Assembly (NCBI GenBank): GCA_007375915.1
Contig: VMFF01000038.1
Location: 1 to 5,660 of the forward strand
Direction of reading: 5' to 3'
From: Candidatus Doudnabacteria bacterium Gr01-1014_77
Lineage (GTDB): Bacteria > Patescibacteriota > Doudnabacteria > UBA920 > VMFF01
Length of the DNA: 5,660 bases
How positions within the stretch are numbered: position 1 is the stretch's first letter; every line of letters begins with the position of its first letter. Under the pieces are notes generated by a model that ran no database searches, was not told the DNA's origin, and saw nothing but the letters and a program-made list of their open reading frames with translations. Shown in pieces: positions 1 to 5,212 of the stretch. The translations under genes and the position numbers were made by a program.

Positions 1-312
1 TTCACATATTTCTATACAGCAGTTACATTTGATCCTGACCAAATGTCTAACAATCTTCAGAAAAATGGGGCGTTTATTCCAGGCGTTCGCCCAGGACCTT
101 CCACATCTGAATATTTAGGAAAGATAATCACACGCCTCACTTTGGTAGGAGCGGTGTTTCTAGGCCTCATTGCAGTCCTTCCGCTCGTTATGCAGGCTCT
201 CACTGGTATTCAAGCACTTGCAATTGGCGGTACCGCGCTTCTCATTGTTGTTTCCGTTGTGCTAGACCTAGTAAAGAAATTAGACGCACAGGTTACTGCT
301 CGAGAATACTAA
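1..312 (+). CDS. secY: Preprotein translocase subunit SecY, C-terminal part (5' end outside window)
   Basis: SecY is the channel-forming membrane subunit of the SecYEG translocon, which moves unfolded preproteins across and into the cytoplasmic membrane. Only the last 103 residues are in the window; the reading frame is open from base 1, so the gene starts upstream. The fragment begins with FTYFYTAVTFDP, at the end of a membrane segment. It continues with the cytosolic loop containing NNLQKNGAFIPGVRPG, matching the family's conserved NLKKSGAFVPGIRPG region that contacts SecA and the ribosome. Two hydrophobic helices follow: TRLTLVGAVFLGLIAVLPLV, then GGTALLIVVSVVLDL. The end is a short tail VKKLDAQVTAREY and a TAA stop. 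The order secY-adk-map is the usual end of the spc ribosomal-protein operon. The family assignment is secure. Confidence 0.97.
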   Translation, partial: FTYFYTAVTFDPDQMSNNLQKNGAFIPGVRPGPSTSEYLGKIITRLTLVGAVFLGLIAVLPLVMQALTGIQALAIGGTALLIVVSVVLDLVKKLDAQVTAREY

Positions 313-328
313 AAGATCGTTCGCCATG

Positions 329-470
329 TTCTCCGGCGTTCACGCATAACTCCAGCCAGCGCTGGAGTTTGCTGTCTCTCAGTTTTTCAAAATCAAGAGC
401 TACGCAGATTGATTTACCATGCTGAAAAACTTCCGAGACGAACGGCGGAGAATAAGGCTCGCTTTAAAGT
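329..470 (-). repeat. Structured intergenic element, copy A (possible small RNA or mobile repeat)
   Basis: This is one of two related elements in the window (the other is at 4489-4626, inverted). Read on the minus strand it starts with ACTTTAAAGCGAGC and folds as a three-way junction. The closing stem pairs 440-452 with 329-341 (12 of 13 pairs, one C-C mismatch). Arm 2 has an outer stem 424-431/381-388 (8 perfect pairs), an eight-base internal loop AGCATGGT (423-416), an inner stem 415-409/396-390 (7 pairs) and a 12-base loop TCTGCGTAGCTC (408-397). Arm 3 is the hairpin 349-368. The inner-stem and loop sequences are nearly identical in copy B, while the other stems differ but still pair. The strand given places the terminator-like arm at the 3' end. 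Function and transcription are unknown; it could be a small RNA, a 3'-UTR structure of secY, or a non-autonomous repeat. Confidence 0.6.
349..368. terminator. Candidate intrinsic terminator after secY (arm 3 of copy A)
   Basis: ACTCCAGC (349-356) pairs perfectly with GCTGGAGT (361-368) around a CAGC loop. On the plus strand it is followed by only two further Ts before GCTG, so as a secY terminator it is weak. On the minus strand the tract is TTATGCG, also weak. The corresponding hairpin of copy B is a much better terminator, which supports the same role here. Confidence 0.4.
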
Positions 471-494
471 TCCAAATCTTAATAAAAGAAAGTG

Positions 495-500
495 TACAAT
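495..500 (+). promoter_or_regulatory. Candidate -10 element giving a leaderless adk transcript
   Basis: TACAAT matches the -10 consensus TATAAT at five of six bases. It ends six bases before the chosen adk ATG at 507, so transcription would begin at or next to the start codon. No good -35 is visible at the usual distance, so this is tentative. No Shine-Dalgarno sequence fits the 507 start, which agrees with leaderless initiation. Confidence 0.3.
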
Positions 501-506
501 AATGTA

Positions 507-1220
507 ATGGATAAAGAGGTGTTCATTTTTATTGGGCGTTCAGGATGCGGAAAGGGAACTCAAAAAGATCTTTTAATAAAACATCTTGAATCAATAGGTA
601 TGTCGGTTTTATCTCTGTATGTTGGAGATTTTTTGAGACAATTTGTGAATTCAGGAAGTTTTGTTGCTAATAAATATAAAGTTGCTATGAGTCGTGGAGA
701 ACTTGCTCCAGATTTTACTGCAATAACCGCTTGGGGAGAGGCTTTAATGAAAGATTATAAAGAAGGGCAAAGTATTATTTTTGATGGCAGCCCCCGTACA
801 TTGCCAGAAACATATTCTCTAGAAGGCGCTATTAATTTTTTAGGTTTTGTTAATCCTGTTGTTATTCATTTAGATGTTTCGAGTAATTGGGCTAGAGAAA
901 GACTTGTTGGCCGTGGTAGAGCAGATGATACCGAAGAAGATATCAATAGAAGGCTTTCTTGGTTTGATACTACTGTTTTATCTGCACTAAATTATTTCAA
1001 AAGCAAACCAAATTTTAAATATGTACAAATAAATGGGGAGCAGACAATTCCAAAGGTGGCAGAAGACATAATGAATGCTCTTCCTTACCTAAAACAGGCT
1101 CCAGTTGCAAATAAAATGAAGACCCTTCAATATGTGGACACAAAGGGTTCGTTAGATACATCAATACAACAAAATGGCCAACTTGAGACTCAAAACTTTA
1201 TCAGAAATAAAAATCCTTAG
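507..1220 (+). CDS. adk: Adenylate kinase (short-LID type)
   Basis: Adenylate kinase is a cytosolic enzyme that interconverts ATP + AMP and two ADP. The 237-residue product has the Walker A P-loop GRSGCGKGT (residues 10-18, K16 binding phosphate), an AMP-binding region around MSRGELAPD (61-69), the signature DGSPRT (93-98) and the arginine-rich segment RLVGRGRADDTEEDINRRL (132-150). The short loop between the two arginine clusters means the LID lacks the zinc-finger-like insertion of long bacterial forms. I chose ATG 507 over the in-frame GTG at 492 because it places the P-loop at the usual distance and GTG 492 abuts a -10-like box. The last ~40 residues (from about APVANKMKT) are a low-conservation tail whose end overlaps map by 47 nt. 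A tail this long is unusual for the family. The function is well supported; the start is moderately so. Confidence 0.93.
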   Translation: MDKEVFIFIGRSGCGKGTQKDLLIKHLESIGMSVLSLYVGDFLRQFVNSGSFVANKYKVAMSRGELAPDFTAITAWGEALMKDYKEGQSIIFDGSPRTLPETYSLEGAINFLGFVNPVVIHLDVSSNWARERLVGRGRADDTEEDINRRLSWFDTTVLSALNYFKSKPNFKYVQINGEQTIPKVAEDIMNALPYLKQAPVANKMKTLQYVDTKGSLDTSIQQNGQLETQNFIRNKNP

Positions 1221-1953
1221 AGAGGGGGGTCGCAGACACGCCCAAATTTTAAAGGAGCTTGCCGAAATGGTGCGCCCTGGTGTTTCCACTAATGAATTAA
1301 ATGAATATGCTCTAAAGCGTATAAAGGACTTTGGTGATGTTCCTGCGTTTTTAAACTACAAACCAGAAGGCGCAAAAAGCCCTTATCCAGCAGCGCTTTG
1401 CGTCTCTGTGAATGACGAAATAGTGCACGGTATTCCAAATGGGAAAATAAAAATTCTTAATGAGGGAGATATTGTTTCCCTAGATCTTGGAGTTCGCCAT
1501 GAAGGATTAATTACTGATGCAGCGATTACTGTAGGCGTAGGAAAAATATCACACGATGATGAAATGCTCATTTCTGCAACAGAAAGAGCGCTTTACGCTG
1601 GTATTGATAGGGCCGTATTGGGGGGAAGAGTAGGAGATATAGGGAATGCGATTGAAAACATTGCAAAGCGGGCACGATTTAATAATTGTGAGGGCTTGGC
1701 TGGGCACGGAGTTGGATATGCGGTGCATGAAGACCCTTATGTTCCAAATACAGGAAACAAAGGAGAAGGGGAACTTTTAAAAGAAGGACTAGTTATTGCC
1801 ATTGAACCAATGTTCACTCCGGGTTTAGGAGAAATAACTTTAGCCCGCGATGGATTTACATACAAAACATTTGATGGAAAAAAATCTGCGCATTTTGAAC
1901 ACACAGTTGCTATAACAAAAGAAGGACCGGTGATACTTACTGCCTTAGATTAG
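1174..1953 (+). CDS. map: Methionine aminopeptidase, type I
   Basis: Map removes the initiator methionine from nascent proteins at the ribosome exit, after deformylation. The 259-residue protein is the normal length for a type I enzyme without an N-terminal extension. All metal ligands of the pita-bread fold are present with the expected spacing: D104 (VSLDLG), D115 (ITDAA), H178 (GLAGHGVG), E211 (AIEPMF) and E242 (HFEHTVAI). The substrate-side histidines H85 (DEIVHGIPN) and H185 (AVHEDPYVPN) are also there. The ATG at 1174 lies inside adk in another frame. The next methionine (residue 32) would cut away the first conserved helix, so the overlap is probably real. No Shine-Dalgarno motif precedes it, suggesting translational coupling with adk. 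The adk-map pairing is typical. No clear terminator separates it from the ndk promoter. Confidence 0.96.
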   Translation: MANLRLKTLSEIKILREGGRRHAQILKELAEMVRPGVSTNELNEYALKRIKDFGDVPAFLNYKPEGAKSPYPAALCVSVNDEIVHGIPNGKIKILNEGDIVSLDLGVRHEGLITDAAITVGVGKISHDDEMLISATERALYAGIDRAVLGGRVGDIGNAIENIAKRARFNNCEGLAGHGVGYAVHEDPYVPNTGNKGEGELLKEGLVIAIEPMFTPGLGEITLARDGFTYKTFDGKKSAHFEHTVAITKEGPVILTALD

Positions 1954-1956
1954 AGT

Positions 1957-1986
1957 TTGTGTAATATAAAAAAGTTCTGTTATAAT
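1957..1986 (+). promoter_or_regulatory. Extended -10 promoter for ndk
   Basis: A perfect TATAAT (1981-1986) is preceded by TG one base upstream, the extended -10 form. TTGTGT (1957-1962), 18 bases upstream, is a three-of-six match to the -35 consensus. Transcription would begin near 1993 and give ndk a leader of about 75 nt. It is the strongest protein-gene promoter candidate in the window and starts just after the map stop codon. Confidence 0.6.
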
Positions 1987-2011
1987 CTGACCCTACAATC
2001 AATAAATTAAA

Positions 2012-2060
2012 AGTTGTCAGTTGCGAGTTGCTAGCAACTAGAAACTGGTAACTAACAACT
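2012..2060 (+). repeat. Seven-unit heptamer repeat folding into a hairpin in the ndk leader
   Basis: The 49 bases divide exactly into seven 7-nt units: AGTTGTC, AGTTGCG, AGTTGCT, AGCAACT, AGAAACT, GGTAACT, AACAACT. The first three share AGTTG and the last four end in AACT, its near-complement, so the array is an imperfect palindrome. The central 14 bases (2026-2039) are a perfect palindrome and the outer AGTTGT/ACAACT arms also pair. It lies between the ndk promoter and start codon, ending 7 nt before the ATG, where a ribosome would bind. It could be a dispersed intergenic repeat or a leader hairpin; the sequence alone does not decide. Confidence 0.7.
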
Positions 2061-2067
2061 AAAAAAT

Positions 2068-2670
2068 ATGCATCCAAAAAAAGAAAGAACATTTGTGATT
2101 CTTAAGCCAGATACAATTCAGAGATCGCTTATTGGTGAAATCATAAAACGCTTTGAAAGAGTTGGTTATAAACTTTGTGCTACTAAGCTTGTTCTTCCTA
2201 CTGAAGATCAATGTTGGAAGCATTACAACAAGGATGATGCTTGGTTTATAAAAAAAGGAACTGCGATTATTGATGTCAAAAAAAGCAAAGGATTACCAAT
2301 AGAAAAAGAAGCAATTGAATACGGCAAAGATATTATTAGGGGCGCAGTTAATTACATGATATGTGGGCCAGTATTGTGTATGGTTTGGGAAGGAAACCAA
2401 GCGGTTGCAGTTATTAAAAAACTCGTAGGTGGTACAGAGCCCCTCACGTCAGATGTCGGTACTATTCGAGGTGATTACTCACTAGATTCATATTTTCTTT
2501 CGGAAACTGATGTTCGTGGAAGCGTAAGAAATCTTGTTCACTGTACTGATGAGGTTAGTGAATACGAAAGAGAAGTTGGTATTTGGTTTAAACCAGAAGA
2601 GATAATAGATTACCGTTTAATACAAGAAGAAATATTGTACGACGTAAATTTAGATGGCATCTTAGAATAA
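2068..2670 (+). CDS. ndk: Nucleoside diphosphate kinase with insertions
   Basis: Ndk transfers the gamma phosphate of ATP to other nucleoside diphosphates through a phosphohistidine intermediate, balancing NTP and dNTP pools. Recognisable motifs are TFVILKPDTIQRSLIGEIIKRFE (8-30; K13 is the nucleotide-binding lysine), GPVLCMVWEG (100-109), GTIRGDYSLD (131-140) and NLVHCTDEVSEYERE (155-169), where H158 is the catalytic histidine. At 200 residues it is clearly longer than the usual 130-155. Extra sequence of roughly 23-25 residues sits between KHY (51-53) and GPVL. A smaller insertion, about SYFLSETDVRG (141-151), precedes the catalytic motif, and there is a C-terminal extension after IWF (172-174). 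The active-site residues are intact, so the enzyme should work. ATG 2068 has no Shine-Dalgarno motif and directly follows the heptamer repeat. It has its own promoter, separate from adk-map. Confidence 0.94.
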   Translation: MHPKKERTFVILKPDTIQRSLIGEIIKRFERVGYKLCATKLVLPTEDQCWKHYNKDDAWFIKKGTAIIDVKKSKGLPIEKEAIEYGKDIIRGAVNYMICGPVLCMVWEGNQAVAVIKKLVGGTEPLTSDVGTIRGDYSLDSYFLSETDVRGSVRNLVHCTDEVSEYEREVGIWFKPEEIIDYRLIQEEILYDVNLDGILE

Positions 2671-2792
2671 ACCCGCTCTCTTAATAAAAACTATAGAAAA
2701 ATTCTAAATTAAAAAAGGCCTAATTTACGCTATCTTTTGAACTTTTTTCTTGCAAGGAGCTCCTATTGTGTTTCGTTATTTGCTATCCCCCC

Positions 2793-2820
2793 TTTTCATA
2801 TATTTTTGTAGTTCTATAAT
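2793..2820 (+). promoter_or_regulatory. Promoter of the 6S-like RNA
   Basis: A perfect TATAAT lies at 2815-2820, with TTTTCA (2793-2798, four of six -35 matches) 16 bases upstream. The expected start, 2826-2828, coincides with the first base of the RNA's closing stem. That coincidence supports both the promoter and the RNA gene. Confidence 0.6.
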
Positions 2821-2825
2821 TCTTA

Positions 2826-2973
2826 TAGGGTCGCTCTGGCAAAATTTCCGGATACCAAATTCTTAGGGATTCCAACATTGCCGAGACCTGTTGAATCCGA
2901 AAGGAATCACTTAGTCTCGAGCTGAGGAAACCCACTTGCTAACTAGCAAAAGGGAATTATTGCCGCGACCCTA
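2826..2973 (+). ncRNA. ssrS: Rod-shaped small RNA, candidate 6S RNA
   Basis: 6S RNA binds the sigma70-type RNA polymerase holoenzyme by mimicking an open promoter. The sequence folds into one long rod. The closing stem is 2826-2834/2965-2973 (9 pairs). After a TCT bulge comes 2838-2849/2953-2964 (12 positions, two mismatches). A large central bubble follows: 2850-2865 on the 5' side and 2934-2952 on the 3' side, the latter carrying its own small hairpin TTGCT/AGCAA. The terminal half is 2866-2873/2926-2933 (one mismatch), 2882-2887/2914-2919 (perfect) and 2892-2898/2903-2909 (one mismatch), capped by GAAA. A closing stem, central bubble with a 3'-side hairpin, and interrupted terminal stem are what 6S RNA looks like, and ~150 nt fits. 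The SRP, RNase P and tmRNA signatures are absent. The call rests on architecture and hand folding, not on a profile match. Confidence 0.5.
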
Positions 2974-3010
2974 CATAAGGATCTCGCGAAAGCGGGATTT
3001 TTATGTAGGG
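2969..3010 (+). terminator. Long terminator hairpin after the 6S-like RNA
   Basis: CCCTACATAA (2969-2978) pairs perfectly with TTATGTAGGG (3001-3010). Inside it, ATCTCGC (2981-2987) pairs with GCGGGAT (2992-2998) around a GAAA loop, and GG/TT wobbles bridge the two for about 19 pairs in all. The core hairpin followed by TTTTT (2998-3002) is a normal intrinsic terminator. The outer 5' arm shares CCCTA with the closing stem of the upstream RNA, so the two cannot fully form together. Confidence 0.7.
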
Positions 3011-3035
3011 ACTTACTCTTAAATACATTTTCAGA

Positions 3036-3041
3036 TATCAT
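3036..3041 (+). promoter_or_regulatory. Possible -10 element for the beta-CASP gene
   Basis: TATCAT matches the -10 consensus at five of six bases and would start transcription at about 3048, two bases before the GTG start codon. No convincing -35 is present. It is listed because the upstream terminator otherwise leaves the gene without a promoter. Confidence 0.25.
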
Positions 3042-3049
3042 TCTCATTA

Positions 3050-4438
3050 GTGAAAACGAAAGATACAGAGATAAATTTCAAACTCATTGCTTGGGGAGGT
3101 GCTAGCACTGTAACGGGTGCTAATTTTGAATTAAGAACGCCCCATTCACGCATTTTGGTTGATTGTGGACTTATTCAAGGAACGCCAGACATGGAAGTTC
3201 TAAACAGAGATATTTTTTCATACAATCCAAAAGATTTTCAAGCTCTATTGGTGACACACTCCCACATGGACCACATTGGCAGAATTCCCAAGCTTGTAAA
3301 AGAAGGTTTCAATGCGCCCATTTATTCCACTCCAGAAACAAAAGCAATTGTTGAAGTGGTTTTACACGATGCTTGCAATCTAGAATTTGAAAAGGCAAAG
3401 GAAGAAAATCGTGAACCAATGTATACAAGAGAGCATTTAAATAAAGCAATTTCTTTATGGCAAACTTTTTTATATCACCAAGAAACTATTATCACAGATG
3501 ACATTTCTGTTTTTGCTTATGATGCGGGACACATATTGGGCTCTGCCACTTTGTGGGTTTCCTTGAAAAGTAGTTCGCAAAACAAATCAATTTTAATGTC
3601 TGGGGATTTAGGCAATTCACCATCACTTCTTTTAAAGGACACAGAAATTCCTCCAGGACCAGATTATGTATTAATAGAAAGTGTTTATGGCGACCGCAAT
3701 CATGAGGGTGCGGAAGAAAGGGAGGCAAATTTTAGAGGTGCTATTAAAGAAAGAATAGATATGGGGGGCACCGTACTCATACCAGCCTTTTCTCTAGAGA
3801 GAACGCAGGTTATTTTGGCGCTTTTGAATAATATGTTTGACCAAGGACTCCTACCAAAAGTTCCTATATTTTTAGATTCTCCTTTAGCTATACAAATCAC
3901 CGCTATATATGAAAGAATGTCAGCCCTCTTTAATGATGAAGCCAGAGATGCAATGAAAGAAAAAGATGGTTTATTCAAGTTTAAAACTCTAGAACAGACC
4001 GCTAGAAAAGAAGACTCTAGGGCCATAGCTGGCGTTTATGGCCCCAAAATCATCATAGCGGGCTCTGGAATGTCTTCTGGTGGTAGAGTTGTCTCACACG
4101 AAAAGAGATACCTCCCAGAAGAAAACACCTCACTACTTTTGATGGGTTATCAGGCACCTGGAACATTGGGCAGACTATTAGAGGAGGGCGCAAAGATAGT
4201 AAGAATTGATAGAGAAGATGTGCATGTAAGAGCTAAAGTTATTTCAATACATGGTTTTTCAGGACATAAAGATTCTGACCACTTGGTAGATTTTGTGAAT
4301 CAGCTAACTCCTGCCCCCAAGAAAGTTTTTGTAGCAATGGGGGAAGCAAGGGCATCGAACTTTTTAGCTCAAAGAATTCACGATAATCTAAATTTAGAAA
4401 CTCAAGTAGTAAACCTGAAACAGGAATATATTTTATAA
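3050..4438 (+). CDS. Beta-CASP metallo-beta-lactamase RNA-processing nuclease
   Basis: The protein belongs to the CPSF73/RNase J-like branch of metallo-beta-lactamase enzymes, cytosolic two-zinc nucleases that cut RNA. The 462-residue length is typical of the bacterial single-chain form. The N-terminal domain has IAWGGASTVTG (13-23), the zinc motif THSHMDHIG (69-77; H70, H72, D74, H75), GHILGSA (160-166; H161) and SGDLG (184-188; D186). The beta-CASP part shows IESVYGDRNH (209-218; acidic motif A at E210), PAFSLERTQ (245-253), GSGMSSGG (338-345) and HGFSGHKD (401-408; motif C at H406). All catalytic positions I can place are present. The start is GTG; homologous sequence begins within about ten residues of it. 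No Shine-Dalgarno sequence precedes it. The actual substrate (mRNA decay or rRNA maturation) cannot be read from the sequence, and there is no KH or C-terminal RNase J domain. Confidence 0.93.
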   Translation: MKTKDTEINFKLIAWGGASTVTGANFELRTPHSRILVDCGLIQGTPDMEVLNRDIFSYNPKDFQALLVTHSHMDHIGRIPKLVKEGFNAPIYSTPETKAIVEVVLHDACNLEFEKAKEENREPMYTREHLNKAISLWQTFLYHQETIITDDISVFAYDAGHILGSATLWVSLKSSSQNKSILMSGDLGNSPSLLLKDTEIPPGPDYVLIESVYGDRNHEGAEEREANFRGAIKERIDMGGTVLIPAFSLERTQVILALLNNMFDQGLLPKVPIFLDSPLAIQITAIYERMSALFNDEARDAMKEKDGLFKFKTLEQTARKEDSRAIAGVYGPKIIIAGSGMSSGGRVVSHEKRYLPEENTSLLLMGYQAPGTLGRLLEEGAKIVRIDREDVHVRAKVISIHGFSGHKDSDHLVDFVNQLTPAPKKVFVAMGEARASNFLAQRIHDNLNLETQVVNLKQEYIL

Positions 4439-4488
4439 AAAGCGCGGAAGTGGAATATTTCGGAATCAGCAACCGTTCGAGTGGAAGG

Positions 4489-4626
4489 ACTTTGGAGCGA
4501 GCTAATATTTTCGCCGAACATTGCGGAATCGAGCCAGCATGGTGAATCAATCTGCGAAGCTCTTGATTCTGGCGAGATGAGCATAGCAAAAACCCCCGCT
4601 GGGGGTTTTATGCGCGTTCGCCGAAA
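4489..4626 (+). repeat. Structured intergenic element, copy B (possible small RNA or mobile repeat)
   Basis: This is the second copy of the element at 329-470, in opposite orientation. It begins ACTTTGGAGCGAGC. The closing stem pairs 4509-4519 with 4616-4626 (10 of 11, a C-C mismatch at the same place as in copy A) and can extend with 4502-4507/4628-4633. Arm 2 has an outer stem 4528-4535/4571-4578 (6 of 8 pairs), internal loop AGCATGGT (4536-4543), inner stem 4544-4550/4563-4569 (7 perfect) and loop TCTGCGAAGCTC (4551-4562). Arm 3 is the terminator hairpin 4589-4609. By hand, about 70% of some 100 aligned positions match copy A, with the differences concentrated in paired segments. It fills the space between the convergent beta-CASP and rplT genes, and its extended stem reaches into the rplT stop codon. 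Confidence 0.6.
4589..4609. terminator. Bidirectional intrinsic terminator between beta-CASP gene and rplT
   Basis: AAAACCCCC (4589-4597) pairs perfectly with GGGGGTTTT (4601-4609) around a GCT loop, so both strands give a GC-rich stem followed by a T run. It would terminate the plus-strand beta-CASP transcript (or a small RNA from copy B) and, read the other way, the infC-rpmI-rplT operon 20 nt after the rplT stop. It is also the third arm of structured element B. Confidence 0.85.
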
Positions 4627-4629
4627 CTA

Positions 4630-4977
4630 TTAGGAGCGAATTTTCTCTACGATTGAAGCAAAAGTTGAAGGAGATTCCGCTGCTATTTGAGCCAAAACTT
4701 TTCTGTCTAGGTTTATTTTTGCTTTCTTTAAGCCACCAATAAATTTGCTGTATGAAATTTTGTGAGGAGCGAGTGCTGCAGAAAGGCGAATCATCCAAAG
4801 CTGACGCATATCATTTTTCTTGTCTCTTCTGTGTGCGAAAGCATATGCACCTGCGTGCATTAAAGCTTCATAAGCAGCCTTTTCTTTTGTTGAACGACCA
4901 AAACGAAAACCCTTAACCTGTTTGAGGACATTTCTTCTGGTTTTTAGTGCATTTACTCCTTTTTTAACTCTTGTCAT
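4630..4977 (-). CDS. rplT: 50S ribosomal protein L20
   Basis: L20 is a primary-binding protein needed early in large-subunit assembly, and in other bacteria it represses its own operon by binding the leader mRNA. The 115-residue protein is the normal length. It starts with the basic extension MTRVKKGVNALKTRRNVLKQVKGF, which threads into 23S rRNA. Conserved segments AYEALMHAGAYAFAHRRDKK and RQLWMIRLSAAL follow, then ISYSKFIGGLKKAKINLDRKVLA in the globular domain. The ATG at 4977 gives the canonical MxRVK start. The 36-nt gap after rpmI contains no Shine-Dalgarno motif. It is the last gene of the minus-strand operon; the stop codon touches structured element B and the terminator lies 20 nt beyond. 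Confidence 0.97.
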   Translation of the reverse strand: MTRVKKGVNALKTRRNVLKQVKGFRFGRSTKEKAAYEALMHAGAYAFAHRRDKKNDMRQLWMIRLSAALAPHKISYSKFIGGLKKAKINLDRKVLAQIAAESPSTFASIVEKIRS

Positions 4978-5013
4978 GGTGGTTGTTTAATTACTTGTAG
5001 TGAGTCAGCTTAA

Positions 5014-5199
5014 CTACATATTTACCAAAAATCGGCTAGCAGCCTTGTTTGAGAGCTTAATAGTTGAAGATCTCTTCTTACTAAGCTGGCTTCTACGGCT
5101 CTCCTTAGCGTTAAAGTGGTTCTTGCCGGGTAGGCGAGATACCAATTTACCCTTGCGGGTAAGCTTTATACGCTTTGTGAATGACTTGTTGGTTTTCAT
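5014..5199 (-). CDS. rpmI: 50S ribosomal protein L35
   Basis: L35 is a small basic protein of the large ribosomal subunit. The 61-residue product MKTNKSFTKRIKLTRKGKLV... has the typical KTxKSxxKRxKxTxxGKxxR start and then the SRLPGKNHFN and LSNKAASRFLV segments, close to the family's usual 60-66 residues. I chose ATG 5199. An in-frame TTG at 5244 has a purine run at a workable distance but would add 15 hydrophobic residues not expected in L35. The gene lies between infC and rplT in the conserved order. The frame is open right back to the infC stop codon, so the two genes share a reading frame separated by a single TAG. Confidence 0.94.
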   Translation of the reverse strand: MKTNKSFTKRIKLTRKGKLVSRLPGKNHFNAKESRRSQLSKKRSSTIKLSNKAASRFLVNM

Positions 5200-5212
5200 A
5201 ATTTGAGTGCCT

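Larger units (their letters stand above)
2671..3049. other. 379-nt gap without a convincing protein gene
   Basis: The left part (2671-2790) is AT-rich with short T and A runs and a 10-bp palindrome AGGAGCTCCT (2755-2764). I see no strong terminator for ndk there; TAAATTA/TAATTTA around 2707-2729 is only a weak hairpin. The right part carries the promoter, the 6S-like RNA and its terminator described separately, then about 40 nt of AT-rich leader before the beta-CASP gene. Confidence 0.6.

Noticed and set aside
2012..2060. CRISPR array.
   Set aside because: Units are 7 nt with no spacers and the array is palindromic overall; no cas gene is nearby.
2768..2866. 32-codon hydrophobic ORF starting with GTG, preceded by AAGGAG at good spacing.
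   Set aside because: It runs through the promoter and into the closing half of the 6S-like RNA, other genes here do not use Shine-Dalgarno motifs, and AGGAG is part of a short palindrome. Probably fortuitous.
2826..2973. SRP RNA, tmRNA, RNase P RNA or T-box leader as the identity of the RNA.
   Set aside because: The GGAA-capped SRP domain with its AGCAG side, the tmRNA T-arm and CCA end, the RNase P GAGGAAAGTCC core and the T-box AGGGTGG motif are all missing.
3492..4589. Several minus-strand ORFs of 60-116 codons antisense to the beta-CASP gene and element B.
   Set aside because: They show no recognisable motifs and lie opposite a well-conserved gene or a structured element; they are frame shadows.
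4494..4639. GGAGCGA repeated directly on both sides of element B, resembling a target-site duplication.
   Set aside because: The left copy lies in a segment (AGCGAGC) that is also conserved in copy A, so it belongs to the element; the right copy is part of the rplT 3' end. Chance similarity is more likely.
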